Assembly: GCF_024448505.1 (NCBI RefSeq)
Contig: NZ_JAMOHV010000007.1
Span: 124,001 to 188,000, forward strand
From: Stutzerimonas degradans
GTDB lineage: Bacteria; Pseudomonadota; Gammaproteobacteria; Pseudomonadales; Pseudomonadaceae
Reading direction: 5' to 3'
Length of the DNA stretch: 64,000 nucleotides
Of this stretch, positions 19,562 to 30,500 are shown piece after piece (within the stretch, counting starts at the first letter, position 1; every line of letters starts with the position of its first letter). A program made the position numbers and the translations under genes. The notes beneath the pieces were generated by a model, which made no database searches, had not been told where the DNA came from, and saw only the letters and a program-made list of their open reading frames with translations.

Positions 19562-19660
19562 AATGGGCAGAAGTGCACGCGAATATCGTTCATTACATAG
19601 GCCTTGCAACTAACGATATTCGCTGCACGCCGCACCGTTACATCCCAAAGGATCAAAACA

Positions 19661-20929
19661 ATGACAACCAGCCTGCGCTTCGGCAGCGGCCTTCTCGCCG
19701 CCTGCCTGTTCACTGCTGCCCACGCGGCGGACTACTCACCCGACCAGTTCCTGCTCGGCGACTGGAACGGCAGCCGCACCCGCCTGCATGAGGCCGGCGT
19801 CGATCTGCAGATCACCTACGTCAACGAGCTGGCCTGGAACACCCAGGGCGGCGATGACCACACCGGCACCTACTCCGATCAGTTGATGTTTGATGCCGCG
19901 CTGGATCTGGAGAAATTACTGGGCTGGTCCGGCGCCGGTTTCCGCTTCACGGTGGTCAACCGCAACGGCGAGAACCTCAACGCCGAGGCGGACCTCGACG
20001 TGCTGCTGCAACCGCAGGAAATTTATGGCTACGGCAGCACCACACGGCTGGTGCAGTTCTATTACCAGCAGGCGCTGCTGGATGACCGCCTGCTGGTCAA
20101 GCTCGGTCGTCTGCCCATGAGCGGCGAGGTTTTCCCCTTCGCCTGCCCGTTCCAGAACCTCGGTTTCTGCGGCACGGTGCCCGGCTACATCACGCCCAAC
20201 TGGTACACCTGGCCGATCAGTCAGTGGGGCGCCACCGCGCGTTATCAGTTGAACGAAGAATGGTCGTTGCAGACGGCGCTCTATCAGGTCAATCCGCGTT
20301 TCACCGAGCGCGGGCAGGGCCTGAACTTCGGCAGCCCGTCGGGCACCACGGGCTACCACGCGGTCGCCGAACTGGGTTGGACGCCGACCTTCGCCGGCCA
20401 GCCCGGCGCCTATCGGCTGGGCCTGTGGCGCAATACCGGCGACTTCGAGGATGTCTATCGGGACGCTGCCGGGCGTCCGATGGCGCTTTCCGGCGCGCCG
20501 GCCGCCGAGCATGACCAGGCCAGCGGCGGCTATCTGATGGCCGAGCAGCAGCTCTGGCAGAGCACCGCGGTGGCGGCCAGGCGCTTCAAGCTGTTCGCCC
20601 ATTTCATCCAGTCCGACCCGGACGTGACCTACATCGAGCGGGTCTGGCAGGTCGGCGGCATCCTTTCCGCCCCTTTCGCCGGCCGCCCCGACGACGAAGT
20701 CGGCCTGGCCCTCGCACGGCTGGAAGTGAACGACGATTCGCGCCGCCGTCTGCGCGAACAAGGCGAGCCGGTACCGGACAGGGAGTACCCCGCCGAACTC
20801 TACTACCGCATCGCGGTGACCCCGGCGGTTTCGCTGAGTCCGAACATCCAGTACTTCCACCAACCCGGCGGCTATGCCGATGAGCGGGACAGCGTCGTGT
20901 TCGGCTTGAAGACCGTCATCAGCTTCTGA
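19661..20929 (+). CDS. OprB-like carbohydrate-selective porin
   Basis: Outer-membrane beta-barrel protein of 422 residues with signal peptide (MTTSLRFGSGLLAACLFTAAHAA). LLGDWNGSRTRLHEAGVDLQ is the typical OprB N-terminal segment, and the chain ends in phenylalanine (TVISF), as barrel proteins do. The start at 19661 follows AAAGGATC. The GC content returns to the usual high level here. Such porins often accompany PQQ dehydrogenases that act on sugars or polyols; that link is only by position. Confidence 0.87.
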   Translation: MTTSLRFGSGLLAACLFTAAHAADYSPDQFLLGDWNGSRTRLHEAGVDLQITYVNELAWNTQGGDDHTGTYSDQLMFDAALDLEKLLGWSGAGFRFTVVNRNGENLNAEADLDVLLQPQEIYGYGSTTRLVQFYYQQALLDDRLLVKLGRLPMSGEVFPFACPFQNLGFCGTVPGYITPNWYTWPISQWGATARYQLNEEWSLQTALYQVNPRFTERGQGLNFGSPSGTTGYHAVAELGWTPTFAGQPGAYRLGLWRNTGDFEDVYRDAAGRPMALSGAPAAEHDQASGGYLMAEQQLWQSTAVAARRFKLFAHFIQSDPDVTYIERVWQVGGILSAPFAGRPDDEVGLALARLEVNDDSRRRLREQGEPVPDREYPAELYYRIAVTPAVSLSPNIQYFHQPGGYADERDSVVFGLKTVISF

Positions 20930-21050
20930 GCTGTTGGCACCCTTTGCGAAGCACCCGTCGTGCGCCAATTGGCGAGTTGAGACTAGGCTTGCTGGTCTGA
21001 CTTGCCTGCATCGAACCGGTGCCACGTTTGCCCGCCCCTTCGTTCTTGCC

Positions 21051-21087
21051 CTCGCCGGCAGCGCAGCCTGGTTGCGCTGCCGGCGAG
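21051..21087. repeat. long perfect hairpin upstream of the PEP mutase-family gene
   Basis: CTCGCCGGCAGCGCA and TGCGCTGCCGGCGAG are perfect 15-bp arms with a 7-base loop (GCCTGGT). It ends 38 bases before the GTG start of the next gene. No T run follows on either strand. It could be a REP-type element, a terminator for the porin gene, or a leader structure. Confidence 0.6.
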
Positions 21088-21125
21088 CCCGGAAGGCGAA
21101 AGACGGCGGCGCCAAGGAGAACTTC

Positions 21126-21962
21126 GTGAACCCTCCCAGTGTTTCGCAAAAGCGCGCCGCCTTTCGCGCGCTGCATCAGTCCGGTTGTTTCGTGCTGCCT
21201 AATCCGTGGGATGCCGGCAGCGCCAGCGTACTGGCCGGGCTCGGCTTCAAGGCGCTGGCCACAACCAGTTCGGGCTACGCCTGGTCGTGCGCCCGTGCGG
21301 ATGGCCAGCTGCCCCGCGACGCGGTGCTGGCGCACCTGCGCTGCATGGCCCAGGCCACCCACCTTCCGCTGAACGCCGATTTCGAGAGTGGCTTTGCCGA
21401 CACGCCCGAAGGCGTCGCTGAAAACGTGCGTTTGGCGATCGAGACCGGCGTGGCCGGCCTGTCCATCGAAGATTCGACCGGCGATGCGCAGGCACCGCTG
21501 CGCGACATTTCCGAGGCGGTCGAGCGCATCGCGGCCGCGCGCGCTGCGATCGATGCGCACGGCGGCGATACCGTGCTGATCGGCCGTGCGGAAAACTTCT
21601 TCGTCGGTCGCGCCGATCTCGACGACGCCATTTCGCGCCTGCAGGCCTATGCCGCTGCCGGCGCTGACTGCCTGTATGCACCGGGCATCCGCACGCGTGA
21701 GCAGATCAGCGCCGTCGTCGCCGCGGTCGCGCCTAAGCCGGTCAACGTGCTGATCGGCTGGGACAGCGAGCTGACCGTGCAGGACCTCGCCGACCTTGGC
21801 GTCCGACGCATCAGTGTCGGTGGCGCCCTGGCGCGGGCGGCTTGGGGCGGCTTTCTGCGCGCGGCACGCGAGCTCGCCGGGCACGGCCGCTTCGACGGCT
21901 TTGCCGATGCCGCCTCCGGTGCGGAACTCGACGCGCTGTTCGGCAAGCCGGGCCGGCCGTGA
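21126..21962 (+). CDS. isocitrate lyase/PEP mutase superfamily protein
   Basis: A 278-residue enzyme of the isocitrate lyase/phosphoenolpyruvate mutase superfamily. Recognisable parts are the N-terminal LPNPWDAGSASVLAGLGF, the metal-site region LNADFESGFAD and GLSIEDSTGD. The start is taken as GTG at 21126, with AAGGAGA 5 bases before; no ATG fits the conserved N-terminus. Members cleave or form C-C or P-C bonds in 2-oxo acids (methylisocitrate lyase, oxaloacetate decarboxylase, phosphonopyruvate enzymes). The short form with NPWDAGSA is mostly uncharacterised, so the substrate is not assigned. Confidence 0.85.
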   Translation: MNPPSVSQKRAAFRALHQSGCFVLPNPWDAGSASVLAGLGFKALATTSSGYAWSCARADGQLPRDAVLAHLRCMAQATHLPLNADFESGFADTPEGVAENVRLAIETGVAGLSIEDSTGDAQAPLRDISEAVERIAAARAAIDAHGGDTVLIGRAENFFVGRADLDDAISRLQAYAAAGADCLYAPGIRTREQISAVVAAVAPKPVNVLIGWDSELTVQDLADLGVRRISVGGALARAAWGGFLRAARELAGHGRFDGFADAASGAELDALFGKPGRP

Positions 21963-22052
21963 AACACCGGATAGCGGGCATTTGGCCACAGGTGAAGGGA
22001 ACCCTGTGCCTGCGCGTGCCTCTACTGCTCGAACGTTTGCAAGGCGAAACGA

Positions 22053-23030
22053 ATGAACAACCCTGACCGTCCGGTGGTAGTGATCTGCGGTGCCAGCGCC
22101 GGTGTCGGGCGTGCTGCTGCCCATGTTTTCGCCGCTGCCGGTTATTCCATCGGCCTGGTGGCGCGCAGCGACGAAGGTCTGGCGCTGACGCTGGAAGAGT
22201 TGCAGCCGTACGAGGTCGCGACGCTGGCGATCAGTGCGGACGTGGCCGACGCGCAACAACTGAACAGCGCTGCGCAGCGATTCGAGGCCGAACTCGGCCC
22301 GGTGGACGTCTGGATCAACTCGGCGATGGTGACGGTATTCGCCCCGGTCGACCAATTGCTGCCGGAAGAGATACGGCATGTCACCGAAGTGACCTACCTG
22401 GGCACTGTGCACGGCACGCTGGCGGCGCTCGAGCTGATGCGTCCGCGCAACCGCGGGCTGATCATCCAGGTCGGTTCGGCGCTGGCTTATCGCGCCATTC
22501 CACTGCAATCGGCCTATTGCGGCGCCAAATTCGCGGTGCGTGGTTTTACCGACTCGCTGAGGTGCGAGCTTATCCACCACGCCAGCAAGATCAGGCTGTG
22601 CATGGTTCAGCTGCCGGCGATGAACACGCCCCAGTTCGACTGGGCGCGCAACAAGCTCGGCAAGCGCGTTCAACCGGTCCCGCCGATCCACGATCCTTAC
22701 GTCGCGGCGCGAGCCATCTTCAATGTGGTGAACGCGCCGCCGCGCGAGTTGTGGCTCGGGGCGCCGACCATCAAGGCGATCATCGGCACGCTGTTTTTTC
22801 CGGGGCTGCTCGATCGACTGCTGGCGCGCAGCGCCTGGTCCGGCCAGATGAGCGGCGACACGGAGCTGGCGCCGCAGGCGGGCAACCTGTTCGAGCCGGT
22901 CAACGGGCTGCACGACGCGCGCGGCCGGTTCGATCGCAATTCGCGCCAGCGTGCGTGGGGCCTGAGTTCGAGCCATGTCATCGCCGTGCTGATCGTCGCC
23001 ACCGCGCTGGTGGCCTTGTTGATTCCGTAG
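22053..23030 (+). CDS. short-chain dehydrogenase with C-terminal membrane anchor
   Basis: SDR-family oxidoreductase of 325 residues. The cofactor motif is GASAGVGRA near the N-terminus and the catalytic YxxxK is in SAYCGAKFAVRGF. After the ~250-residue SDR core an extension ends in a hydrophobic stretch (VIAVLIVATALVALLIP), which would anchor it to the inner membrane. Related proteins are often annotated as SDR-family oxidoreductases without known substrate. Confidence 0.82.
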   Translation: MNNPDRPVVVICGASAGVGRAAAHVFAAAGYSIGLVARSDEGLALTLEELQPYEVATLAISADVADAQQLNSAAQRFEAELGPVDVWINSAMVTVFAPVDQLLPEEIRHVTEVTYLGTVHGTLAALELMRPRNRGLIIQVGSALAYRAIPLQSAYCGAKFAVRGFTDSLRCELIHHASKIRLCMVQLPAMNTPQFDWARNKLGKRVQPVPPIHDPYVAARAIFNVVNAPPRELWLGAPTIKAIIGTLFFPGLLDRLLARSAWSGQMSGDTELAPQAGNLFEPVNGLHDARGRFDRNSRQRAWGLSSSHVIAVLIVATALVALLIP

Positions 23031-23276
23031 CACGCACGGCCCGGTCCTTCTTCATAGAAAACCGGGGTCGCGGCTCAGCTCGTCCGTGAGCTTCGTCCCG
23101 CGCCATTCGATGCGTTGCGCGTTGCGGCCGAGCAGCGCGTCACCGTGCCCGGCAGCCTGTCGCTGACGGCGCATCCCCCTGATTTGAAAGGCATTACCGA
23201 ACAGAAAACACTCAATTCGCAGCTAGCACCCGGCCAGCAAGGCGCCGCGCGAGTTGTTCTCGAGATATCAACGCCG

Positions 23277-23300
23277 TTATCCACAGCATCTGTGGATTAA
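23277..23300. repeat. inverted repeat with a DnaA-box-like arm
   Basis: TTATCCACAG and CTGTGGATTA pair around CAT with one mismatch; the left arm contains the DnaA-box sequence TTATCCACA. It lies in the 466-base gap 23031-23496, in which I see no gene and no other signal. It may simply be a hairpin after the SDR gene. Confidence 0.3.
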
Positions 23301-23496
23301 TCCCGGTCACCGTTCGGGTCGAATTTCATCAGCTCAATTCAGTCGCACTGTGGCGATAGCCCCACGGCTCGGTTCGGGCAGTTCTCGTGTAAGCGGACCG
23401 CCGGTCAGCCGAAGCTCATGCATCGCACCCACGCGCCGATAGAACGCCGTCGCCACGCCCATCTGCCGGGCCGGCTGTCTTAATGCTGAGGATTAG

Positions 23497-25491
23497 ATGT
23501 TCGCTTTCAACACGATAAAGGCGCGTTACACCATCACCTTCATCGGCTTCGTGCTGCTTGTCATGCTGCTGACGATGCTTGGCATCCAGCGCTTCGTCGC
23601 GCCACAACTCATGGCTGCGGGCGAAACCATCGTGATGTCGCAGGTCACCGAAATCGGTGAGCACATCGCGATGGAGCTGGCGCGCGTCGAAGCCCAGGCA
23701 CGCAGCATTACCCAGACCGTGCCGATGCTGGAAAGCGATGAGATCGACCGCATCCTGCCTGGCCTGATCGATCAGTACGGTGACGTGAAGGTGTTTGGTG
23801 GCGGAATCTGGCCCATGCCGGGTGCGCGAACCGCCGGACAGGATAAACACAGCACCTTCTATCACCGCGATCCGGCGGGAGAACTGATCGTCAACACGCA
23901 CTGGAATTCGGCCGAATCGCTGAACTACTTCGACCAGCCCTGGCACCGTGGCGGCATGCAGGCTCCGCGCGGGAAATGCGTCTGGGCCGCGGCCTACAAG
24001 GACGACGCCAGCGCCGAGCCACGTACCAACTGCGCGATGACCATCTACCAGAACGGCACCGCCTGGGGCGTTTCGACGATCGACCTGACGCTCGGCTTCT
24101 TCAATCGACTGGTCGTCGAGAAGCAGGATGAGATCGGCGGCGAGGTGATGGTCGTCGAGGCCGACGGCAAGATCCTCAGCAACCAGCCGCAGCTGCCGGG
24201 CGACATGGTGCTGCGCAACGTCGCGGAGCTGGCCGGCCAGTCGCCGTTCATCGCCACCATCCAGCAGGCGCTCGCGGGTCGCTCGCAGCAGGAGCACACG
24301 ACCTACAGCGCCAAGGACGGTGAAGCATTCAGCTTCTTCCTGACACCGATCGAAGGCACGCCCTGGCTGCTGGCGGCGGCGTTGCCCACCGCGCAGCTCG
24401 AAGCGCGCAGCGATGCCATGCTCAAGACGCTCGCATCGCTACAGATTCCCATGGTCGTCGTGCTGCTGGCGCTGATGATCGTCGCCCTCAACCAGCTGAT
24501 GAAGCGCCTCGGCGTGCTGCGCTCGAACATCGATGCACTGTCGGCGGGCGACGCCGATCTGACCAAGCGAATCGCCATCAAGGGCGATGACGAAGTCGAT
24601 CAGGTAGGACGTTCGGTCAACGGTTTCATCGGCTATCTGCAGAAGATGATGATCGATGTGAGCGACGCCACCACGCAGATCCACAGCGAGATCGGCCAGC
24701 TCAAGCAACTGTCCCGCACAACCAACGAGGCCCTGGCGCGGCATGCGCTGGAAACGGACCAGGCTGTCACCGCCATCAACGAAATGAGTTCGACGGCCGA
24801 ATCCGTTGCGCAGAGCGCCAGCGATACCGCCACCTTCACCCAGACCGCCAATCACAACGCCCTCTCGTCGAAGCGGGTCGTCGACGATGCCTCCAGCAGC
24901 GTTCGGTCGCTGGTCAGCGAAGTTGAAAGCGCGACGGCGAAGGTGCAGGCGATGGAGGCCGACGCCCAGCGCATCAACGACGTGCTGGGCGTCATCGGTG
25001 ACATCGCCGGACAGACCAACCTGTTGGCACTGAACGCGGCCATCGAAGCCGCACGTGCCGGCGAGCAAGGCCGCGGCTTCGCCGTGGTCGCCGATGAGGT
25101 CCGCGCCCTGGCCGCACGTACGCAGCAGAGCACCTCGGAAATCAACGAGACGCTGCAGCGACTGCAGGAGGCAGTCGGTTCCGCCGTGCAGGCCATGGAA
25201 CAGACCAAGGTCAGCTGCCAGACCACGGCGGACAAGACCGCCCAGGTCACCGTCGGGCTGGACGAGATGGCCGGCTCGGTGGTGCACATCAACGACCTGA
25301 GCACGCAGATCGCCACGGCCGCCGAGGAACAAAGCGCGGTGGCCGAGGAGATCAACCGCAACATGGTGGCCGTGCGGCACGTCGTCGATGAGCTGGTGGA
25401 AAGTGGCGTGAGCGTCGACCGCAGCGCCGAATCGCTGCTGAACACCAACGGGCGCCTCACGGCTGTCGTCAACCGGTTCAAGGTGCGCTGA
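23497..25491 (+). CDS. methyl-accepting chemotaxis protein
   Basis: Complete chemoreceptor of 664 residues. It has an N-terminal membrane segment (residues ~10-30), a large periplasmic Cache-type sensor (~40-290) containing [12 protein letters not shown] and a pair of cysteines, a second membrane segment (~315-335), a HAMP region and the signalling hairpin [26 protein letters not shown] precedes the ATG. The ligand is not predictable here. A strong hairpin follows the stop. Confidence 0.95.
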   Translation: MFAFNTIKARYTITFIGFVLLVMLLTMLGIQRFVAPQLMAAGETIVMSQVTEIGEHIAMELARVEAQARSITQTVPMLESDEIDRILPGLIDQYGDVKVFGGGIWPMPGARTAGQDKHSTFYHRDPAGELIVNTHWNSAESLNYFDQPWHRGGMQAPRGKCVWAAAYKDDASAEPRTNCAMTIYQNGTAWGVSTIDLTLGFFNRLVVEKQDEIGGEVMVVEADGKILSNQPQLPGDMVLRNVAELAGQSPFIATIQQALAGRSQQEHTTYSAKDGEAFSFFLTPIEGTPWLLAAALPTAQLEARSDAMLKTLASLQIPMVVVLLALMIVALNQLMKRLGVLRSNIDALSAGDADLTKRIAIKGDDEVDQVGRSVNGFIGYLQKMMIDVSDATTQIHSEIGQLKQLSRTTNEALARHALETDQAVTAINEMSSTAESVAQSASDTATFTQTANHNALSSKRVVDDASSSVRSLVSEVESATAKVQAMEADAQRINDVLGVIGDIAGQTNLLALNAAIEAARAGEQGRGFAVVADEVRALAARTQQSTSEINETLQRLQEAVGSAVQAMEQTKVSCQTTADKTAQVTVGLDEMAGSVVHINDLSTQIATAAEEQSAVAEEINRNMVAVRHVVDELVESGVSVDRSAESLLNTNGRLTAVVNRFKVR

Positions 25492-25500
25492 GTGCCCTCG

Positions 25501-25524
25501 GGGCATGGCGCTACCGCCATGCCC
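25501..25524. terminator. hairpin after the chemoreceptor gene
   Basis: GGGCATGGCG / CGCCATGCCC is a perfect 10-bp stem with loop CTAC, starting 10 bases after the stop and facing the convergent tetR-type gene. It lacks a T tract, so termination is likely but not certain. Confidence 0.5.
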
Positions 25525-25605
25525 AACCTGCCCGACTCCAAGTGGCGCCCGCCGCAAGGGAGGCGAACAGCCGCTTGGCCTCCTGCGCAGGCAGTGCAGA
25601 TCAGC

Positions 25606-26160
25606 TCAGCGGGTTATGGCTGCGCCATCGAGGAACATCCCCTCGAGCATGCCCGCGGAACTGGAGCTGGCCGCACGCCCGCGGCGCTCGGCATCGACCA
25701 TGCCGTAGATCAGTGCGAGAAAGAGTTCGGTGAAGACCGCCGCGGTGATGTCGATACGCAGCACCCCAGCCTGCTGTCCGCGGAGAAAGAAGGCATCCAG
25801 CGCATCACTGTAGGGCTGCCAGCGGCCGTCGACAGCCGGGTCGAGGCTGTCCGGGCGGTACTGGAACATCAGGAAGACCAGAATCTCGCGATGCGTCAGG
25901 TGCTCGTGGATGAGCCTGCGCAGCGCGATCAGCGGCTCGGTGGTTTGCAGCTCGCAATCGCTGATCACCTGGTTGAGCACGCGCTCGCCGTAGCTCATGA
26001 GCATCTCCACCAGATTGTCACGCGTGCCGCAAAAACGATGCAGCGTCGCCTTGCTCACGCCGGCTGCTTCCGCCAGCTCCTTCAGCGTCGCGCGCGGGCG
26101 ATCGACGATAGCCACGGCCAGCGCTTTGAGGAGTCGTTCATCATGAGCAGATAGCGTCAT
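25606..26160 (-). CDS. TetR-family regulator of the adjacent RND pump
   Basis: A 184-residue TetR/AcrR-type repressor. The N-terminal helix-turn-helix is ATLKELAEAAGVSKATLHRFCGTRDNLVEML. The C-terminal part (~60-184) is the ligand-binding and dimer domain. It diverges from a complete RND efflux operon with 172 bases between, the standard arrangement for a local repressor that responds to pump substrates. The inducer is unknown. Confidence 0.85.
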   Translation of the reverse strand: MTLSAHDERLLKALAVAIVDRPRATLKELAEAAGVSKATLHRFCGTRDNLVEMLMSYGERVLNQVISDCELQTTEPLIALRRLIHEHLTHREILVFLMFQYRPDSLDPAVDGRWQPYSDALDAFFLRGQQAGVLRIDITAAVFTELFLALIYGMVDAERRGRAASSSSAGMLEGMFLDGAAITR

Positions 26161-26255
26161 TCGTGGTCTCAGTCAGGTCGCGGTCACGCCTCATTGTGAA
26201 GAAGCGAACGGCGCTTTGTGAAGGACGCGATACGTTTTACACCTAAAATGATTCA

Positions 26256-26276
26256 CTTGAGACTTTATTGACTCAA
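26256..26276. promoter_or_regulatory. possible operator between tetR-type gene and pump genes
   Basis: CTTGAG (26256-26261) and CTCAA (26272-26276) form a short inverted repeat in the AT-rich centre of the divergent intergenic region, about 60 bases before the pump operon. A TTGACT lies inside. It could be the repressor site, but the arms are short. Confidence 0.3.
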
Positions 26277-26332
26277 ATAGATCGACCTAGGATCATGCGC
26301 GCCTTTTCGATCAAACGGACCCGGGTGAAAAC

Positions 26333-27478
26333 ATGGGCAGGTTGCGTGCGTTGGGAATAGCCGGTGCGCTGGTAGCGGTACTGGTGGGCTGCGAACAATC
26401 CGAAGCGCCGGAGCCGGCCGCCGAGACGGCCCGTCCGGTGGATGTGGTGACGGTAGCGACCGAGCCGCTCACGCTCACGTCGGAATTGCCGGGACGCATC
26501 GAGCCGATGCGCGTCGCCGAGGTGCGCGCGCGGGTGGCCGGCATCGTGGTGCAGAAGCGCTTCGAGGAAGGCGCCGACGTGAAGGCCGGCGACCTGCTCT
26601 TCCAGATCGACCCCGCGCCGCTCAAGGCCGCGGTGTCGCGCGCCGAAGGCGAACTGGCGCGCGCGCAGGCGGCGCAGCAGGAGGCCCAGGCACGGGTGAG
26701 GCGCTACGAACCGCTGGTAAAGATCGAAGCAGTGAGCCAGCAGGACTTCGATAGCGCCACCGCCGACCTGCGCAGCGCCCAGGCCTCGGTGCGCTCGGCC
26801 CAGGCGGACGTGGAAACCGCGCGGCTGAACCTGGGCTATGCCTCGGTCAAGGCGCCGATCTCCGGGCGTATCGGCCGTGCGCTGGTGACCGAGGGCGCGC
26901 TGGTCGGCCAGGGCGACGCCACGCTGATGGCGCGCATCCAGCAGCTGGACCCGATCTACGCCGACTTCACCCAGCCGGTGGCAGACGCCCTGCGCCTGCG
27001 TGAAGCCCTGCAGAGCGGCAACCTCGCCGCCGGCCAGAGCCAGGTCCTGCGCCTGCGCATCGAAGGCACGCCTTACGAACGCGAGGGCGAGCTGCTGTTC
27101 TCCGACATCTCGGTGGACCGCGGCACTGGTCAAGTCTCGCTGCGTGGCAAGTTCGACAATGCCGACGGCTTGCTGCTGCCGGGCATGTACGTGCGCGTTA
27201 CAGCCCCCCAGGGTACCGACGCCAACGCCATTCTCGTGCCGCAACGCGCGGTGCAGCGCACCACCGATGGCAGTGCCCACGTGCTGGTGATCGGCGCCGA
27301 CAGCCGCGTCGAGACGCGCCAGGTGCAGACCGGCGCCATGCATGGCTCGCGCTGGCAGATCAGCCAGGGCCTGTCCGGTGGCGAGCAGGTCATCGTCGGT
27401 GGCCTCATCGGCCTGCAGCCCGGCGCCAAGGTCGAGCCCCGTACCGCCCAGGAGTCACAGCAGGCATCGCGCCAGTAA
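26333..27478 (+). CDS. RND efflux periplasmic adaptor, lipoprotein
   Basis: Membrane fusion protein of a tripartite efflux pump (381 residues). The signal ends in a lipobox (AVLVGC), so it is anchored by lipid in the inner membrane. It shows the usual order: beta-barrel strand region, lipoyl-like halves (VRARVAGIVVQKRFEEGADVKAGDLLF), a coiled-coil hairpin (~95-170) and the second lipoyl half (YASVKAPISGRIGRALVTEG). It is followed by the pump and outer-membrane genes. It resembles MexA/TtgA-type adaptors. Confidence 0.92.
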   Translation: MGRLRALGIAGALVAVLVGCEQSEAPEPAAETARPVDVVTVATEPLTLTSELPGRIEPMRVAEVRARVAGIVVQKRFEEGADVKAGDLLFQIDPAPLKAAVSRAEGELARAQAAQQEAQARVRRYEPLVKIEAVSQQDFDSATADLRSAQASVRSAQADVETARLNLGYASVKAPISGRIGRALVTEGALVGQGDATLMARIQQLDPIYADFTQPVADALRLREALQSGNLAAGQSQVLRLRIEGTPYEREGELLFSDISVDRGTGQVSLRGKFDNADGLLLPGMYVRVTAPQGTDANAILVPQRAVQRTTDGSAHVLVIGADSRVETRQVQTGAMHGSRWQISQGLSGGEQVIVGGLIGLQPGAKVEPRTAQESQQASRQ

Positions 27479-27589
27479 GCCCATCGACGATCTTGCGAAC
27501 CAGACCAAGGCGGATGCAGGTGAGAGAATGCCCCACCGCTCCGCCGCCGCGCCGCAGATCGTAAGCGAAGCCTCCGCGAGGAATTTCAC

Positions 27590-30500
27590 ATGTCACTGTT
27601 CTTCATCAAGCGTCCCAACTTCGCGTGGGTGGTGGCGCTGTTCATTACCCTGGCCGGTCTGCTGGCGATTCCCCTGCTGCCGGTCTCCCAATACCCCAGC
27701 GTGGCGCCGCCGCAGATCACCGTCACCGCCACCTACCCCGGTGCCTCGGCGCAGGTGTTGGTCGATTCGGTCACCAGCGTGATCGAGGAGGAGCTCAACG
27801 GCGCCAAGGGCCTGCTCTACTTCGAGTCCACCAGCAACTCCAACGGCATGGCCGAGGTGGTGGTCACCTTCCAGCCCGGCACCAACCCGGAACTGGCCCA
27901 GGTCGACGTGCAGAACCGCCTGAAGAAGGCCGAGGCGCGCATGCCGCAGGCCGTGCTCACGCAGGGGCTGGAAGTCGAGCAGACCAGCGCCGGCTTCCTG
28001 CTGATCTACGCGCTCAGCTACAAGGAAGGCGCACAGCGCAGCGACACCACCGCCCTGGGTGATTACGCGGCGCGCAACATCAACAACGAGCTGCGCCGCG
28101 TGCCCGGCGTCGGCAAGCTGCAGTTCTTCTCCTCCGAAGCCGCCATGCGCGTGTGGATCGATCCGCAGAAGCTGGTCGGCTACGGCCTGTCCATCGATGA
28201 CGTGAGCAACGCCATCCGCGGGCAGAACGTGCAGGTGCCGGCCGGTAGCTTCGGCGCCTCTCCCGGCAGCAGCGAGCAGGAACTGACCGCCACCCTCGCC
28301 GTGAAAGGCACCCTGGATGACCCGGACGAGTTCGGCCGCATCGTCCTGCGCGCCAATCCGGACGGTTCTGCCGTGAAGCTGGCCGACGTCGCGCGTCTGG
28401 AGGTGGGCAGCGAAAGCTACAACTTCACCGCGCGTCTGGACGGCAAGCCCACCGTGGCCGGCGCCATCCAGCTCTCGCCCGGCGCCAACGCGCTGCAGAC
28501 CGCCGCGCTGGTGAAGCAGCGGCTGGACGAGCTGTCAGCCAACTTCCCCGACGACGTCGAGTACTCGGTGCCCTACGACACTTCGCGCTTCGTCGGCGTG
28601 GCCATCGAGAAGGTCATCCACACCCTGATCGAAGCCATGGTGCTGGTGTTCCTGGTGATGTTCCTGTTCCTGCAGAACGTGCGCTACACGCTGATCCCGG
28701 CGATCGTGGTGCCGGTGTGCCTGCTGGGCACGCTGACGATGATGTACCTGCTGGGCTTCTCGGTGAACATGATGACCATGTTCGGCATGGTGCTGGCCAT
28801 CGGCATCCTGGTGGACGACGCCATCGTGGTGGTGGAGAACGTCGAGCGGATCATGGCCGAGGAAGGCCTCTCCCCGCCCGCCGCCACGGTCAAGGCGATG
28901 GGCCAGGTATCCGGCGCGATCATCGGTATCACCCTGGTGCTCTCGGCGGTGTTCCTGCCGCTGGCATTCATGGCCGGCTCCGTCGGGGTGATCTACCAGC
29001 AGTTCTCGCTGTCGCTGGCGGTGTCGATCCTGTTCTCGGGCTTTCTCGCCCTGACCTTCACCCCGGCACTGTGTGCCACGCTGCTCAAGCCGATTCCCGA
29101 GGGCCACCACGAAAAACGCGGTTTCTTCGGCGCCTTCAACCGGGGCTTCGCTCGCCTGACCGAGCGCTATACCCGGCTGAATGGTGCGCTGGCGCGGCGC
29201 GCCGGACGCTACATGCTGATCTATGCCGGCATCGTCGCGCTGCTCGGCTACAGCTACCTGCGCCTGCCGGAATCCTTCGTGCCGGTGGAGGACCAGGGCT
29301 ACATGATCGTCGACATCCAGCTGCCGCCGGGCGCCACCCGCGCGCGCACCGATGTCACCGGCCAGCAGCTGGAGCAGTTCCTGCAATCGCGCGAGGCGGT
29401 GGCGTCGTCCTTCCTGGTGATGGGCTTCAGTTTTTCCGGCATGGGCGAGAACGCCGCGCTGGCCTTTCCGACCTTGAAAGACTGGTCGGTGCGCGACCAA
29501 TCGCAATCCGCCGAAGCGGAAACCGCCGCAGTGAATGAGCGCTTCGCCGGCATCAGCGACGGCGCGATCATGGCCGTGACGCCGCCACCGATCGACGGCC
29601 TGGGCAACTCTGGCGGCTTCTCGCTGCGTCTGCAGGACCGCGCCGGCCTCGGCCGCGAGGCTTTGCTGGCGGCCCGCGACCAGCTGCTCGGCCAGGCCAA
29701 CGGCAATCCGAAGATTCTCTACGCCATGATGGAAGGCCTCGCCGAGGCGCCGCAGCTGCGCCTCAAGATCGACCGGGAAAAGGCGCGCACGCTGGGTGTC
29801 AGCTTCGAGTCCATCAGCAGCGCGCTGTCCACCGCGTTCGGTTCCTCGGTGATCAACGACTTCGCCAACGCCGGCCGCCAGCAACGCGTGGTGGTGCAGG
29901 CCGAACAGGGCGACCGGATGACGCCGGAAGCCGTGCTCAAGCTCTACGTACCCAACAGTTCCGGCGAGCTGGTGCCGCTGTCCGCCTTCGTCAGTACCGG
30001 CTGGGAAGAAGGCCCGGTGCAGCTGGCGCGCTACAACGGCTACCCGTCGATCCGCATTTCCGGCGACGCCGCGCCCGGCGTCAGTACCGGCGAAGCGATG
30101 GCCGAGATGCAGCGCCTGGCCGCCGAGCTGCCAACCGGCATCGGCTACGAATGGACCGGCCTCTCCTACCAGGAGAAGGTCGCCAGCGGCCAGGCCAGCC
30201 AACTGTTCGCGCTGGCGATCCTGGTGGTGTTTCTGCTGCTGGTAGCGCTTTACGAGAGCTGGGCGATTCCGCTGGCAGTGATGCTCATCGTGCCGATCGG
30301 CGCCCTCGGCGCGGTGCTCGCGGTGACAGCCACCGGGCTGCCCAACGACGTGTACTTCAAGGTCGGCCTGATCACCATCATCGGCCTGGCAGCGAAGAAT
30401 GCGATCCTCATCGTCGAGTTCGCCAAGGAACTCTGGGAACAGGGCCACAGCTTGCGCGACGCCGCCATCCAGGCGGCACGCCTGCGCTTTCGCCCGATCA

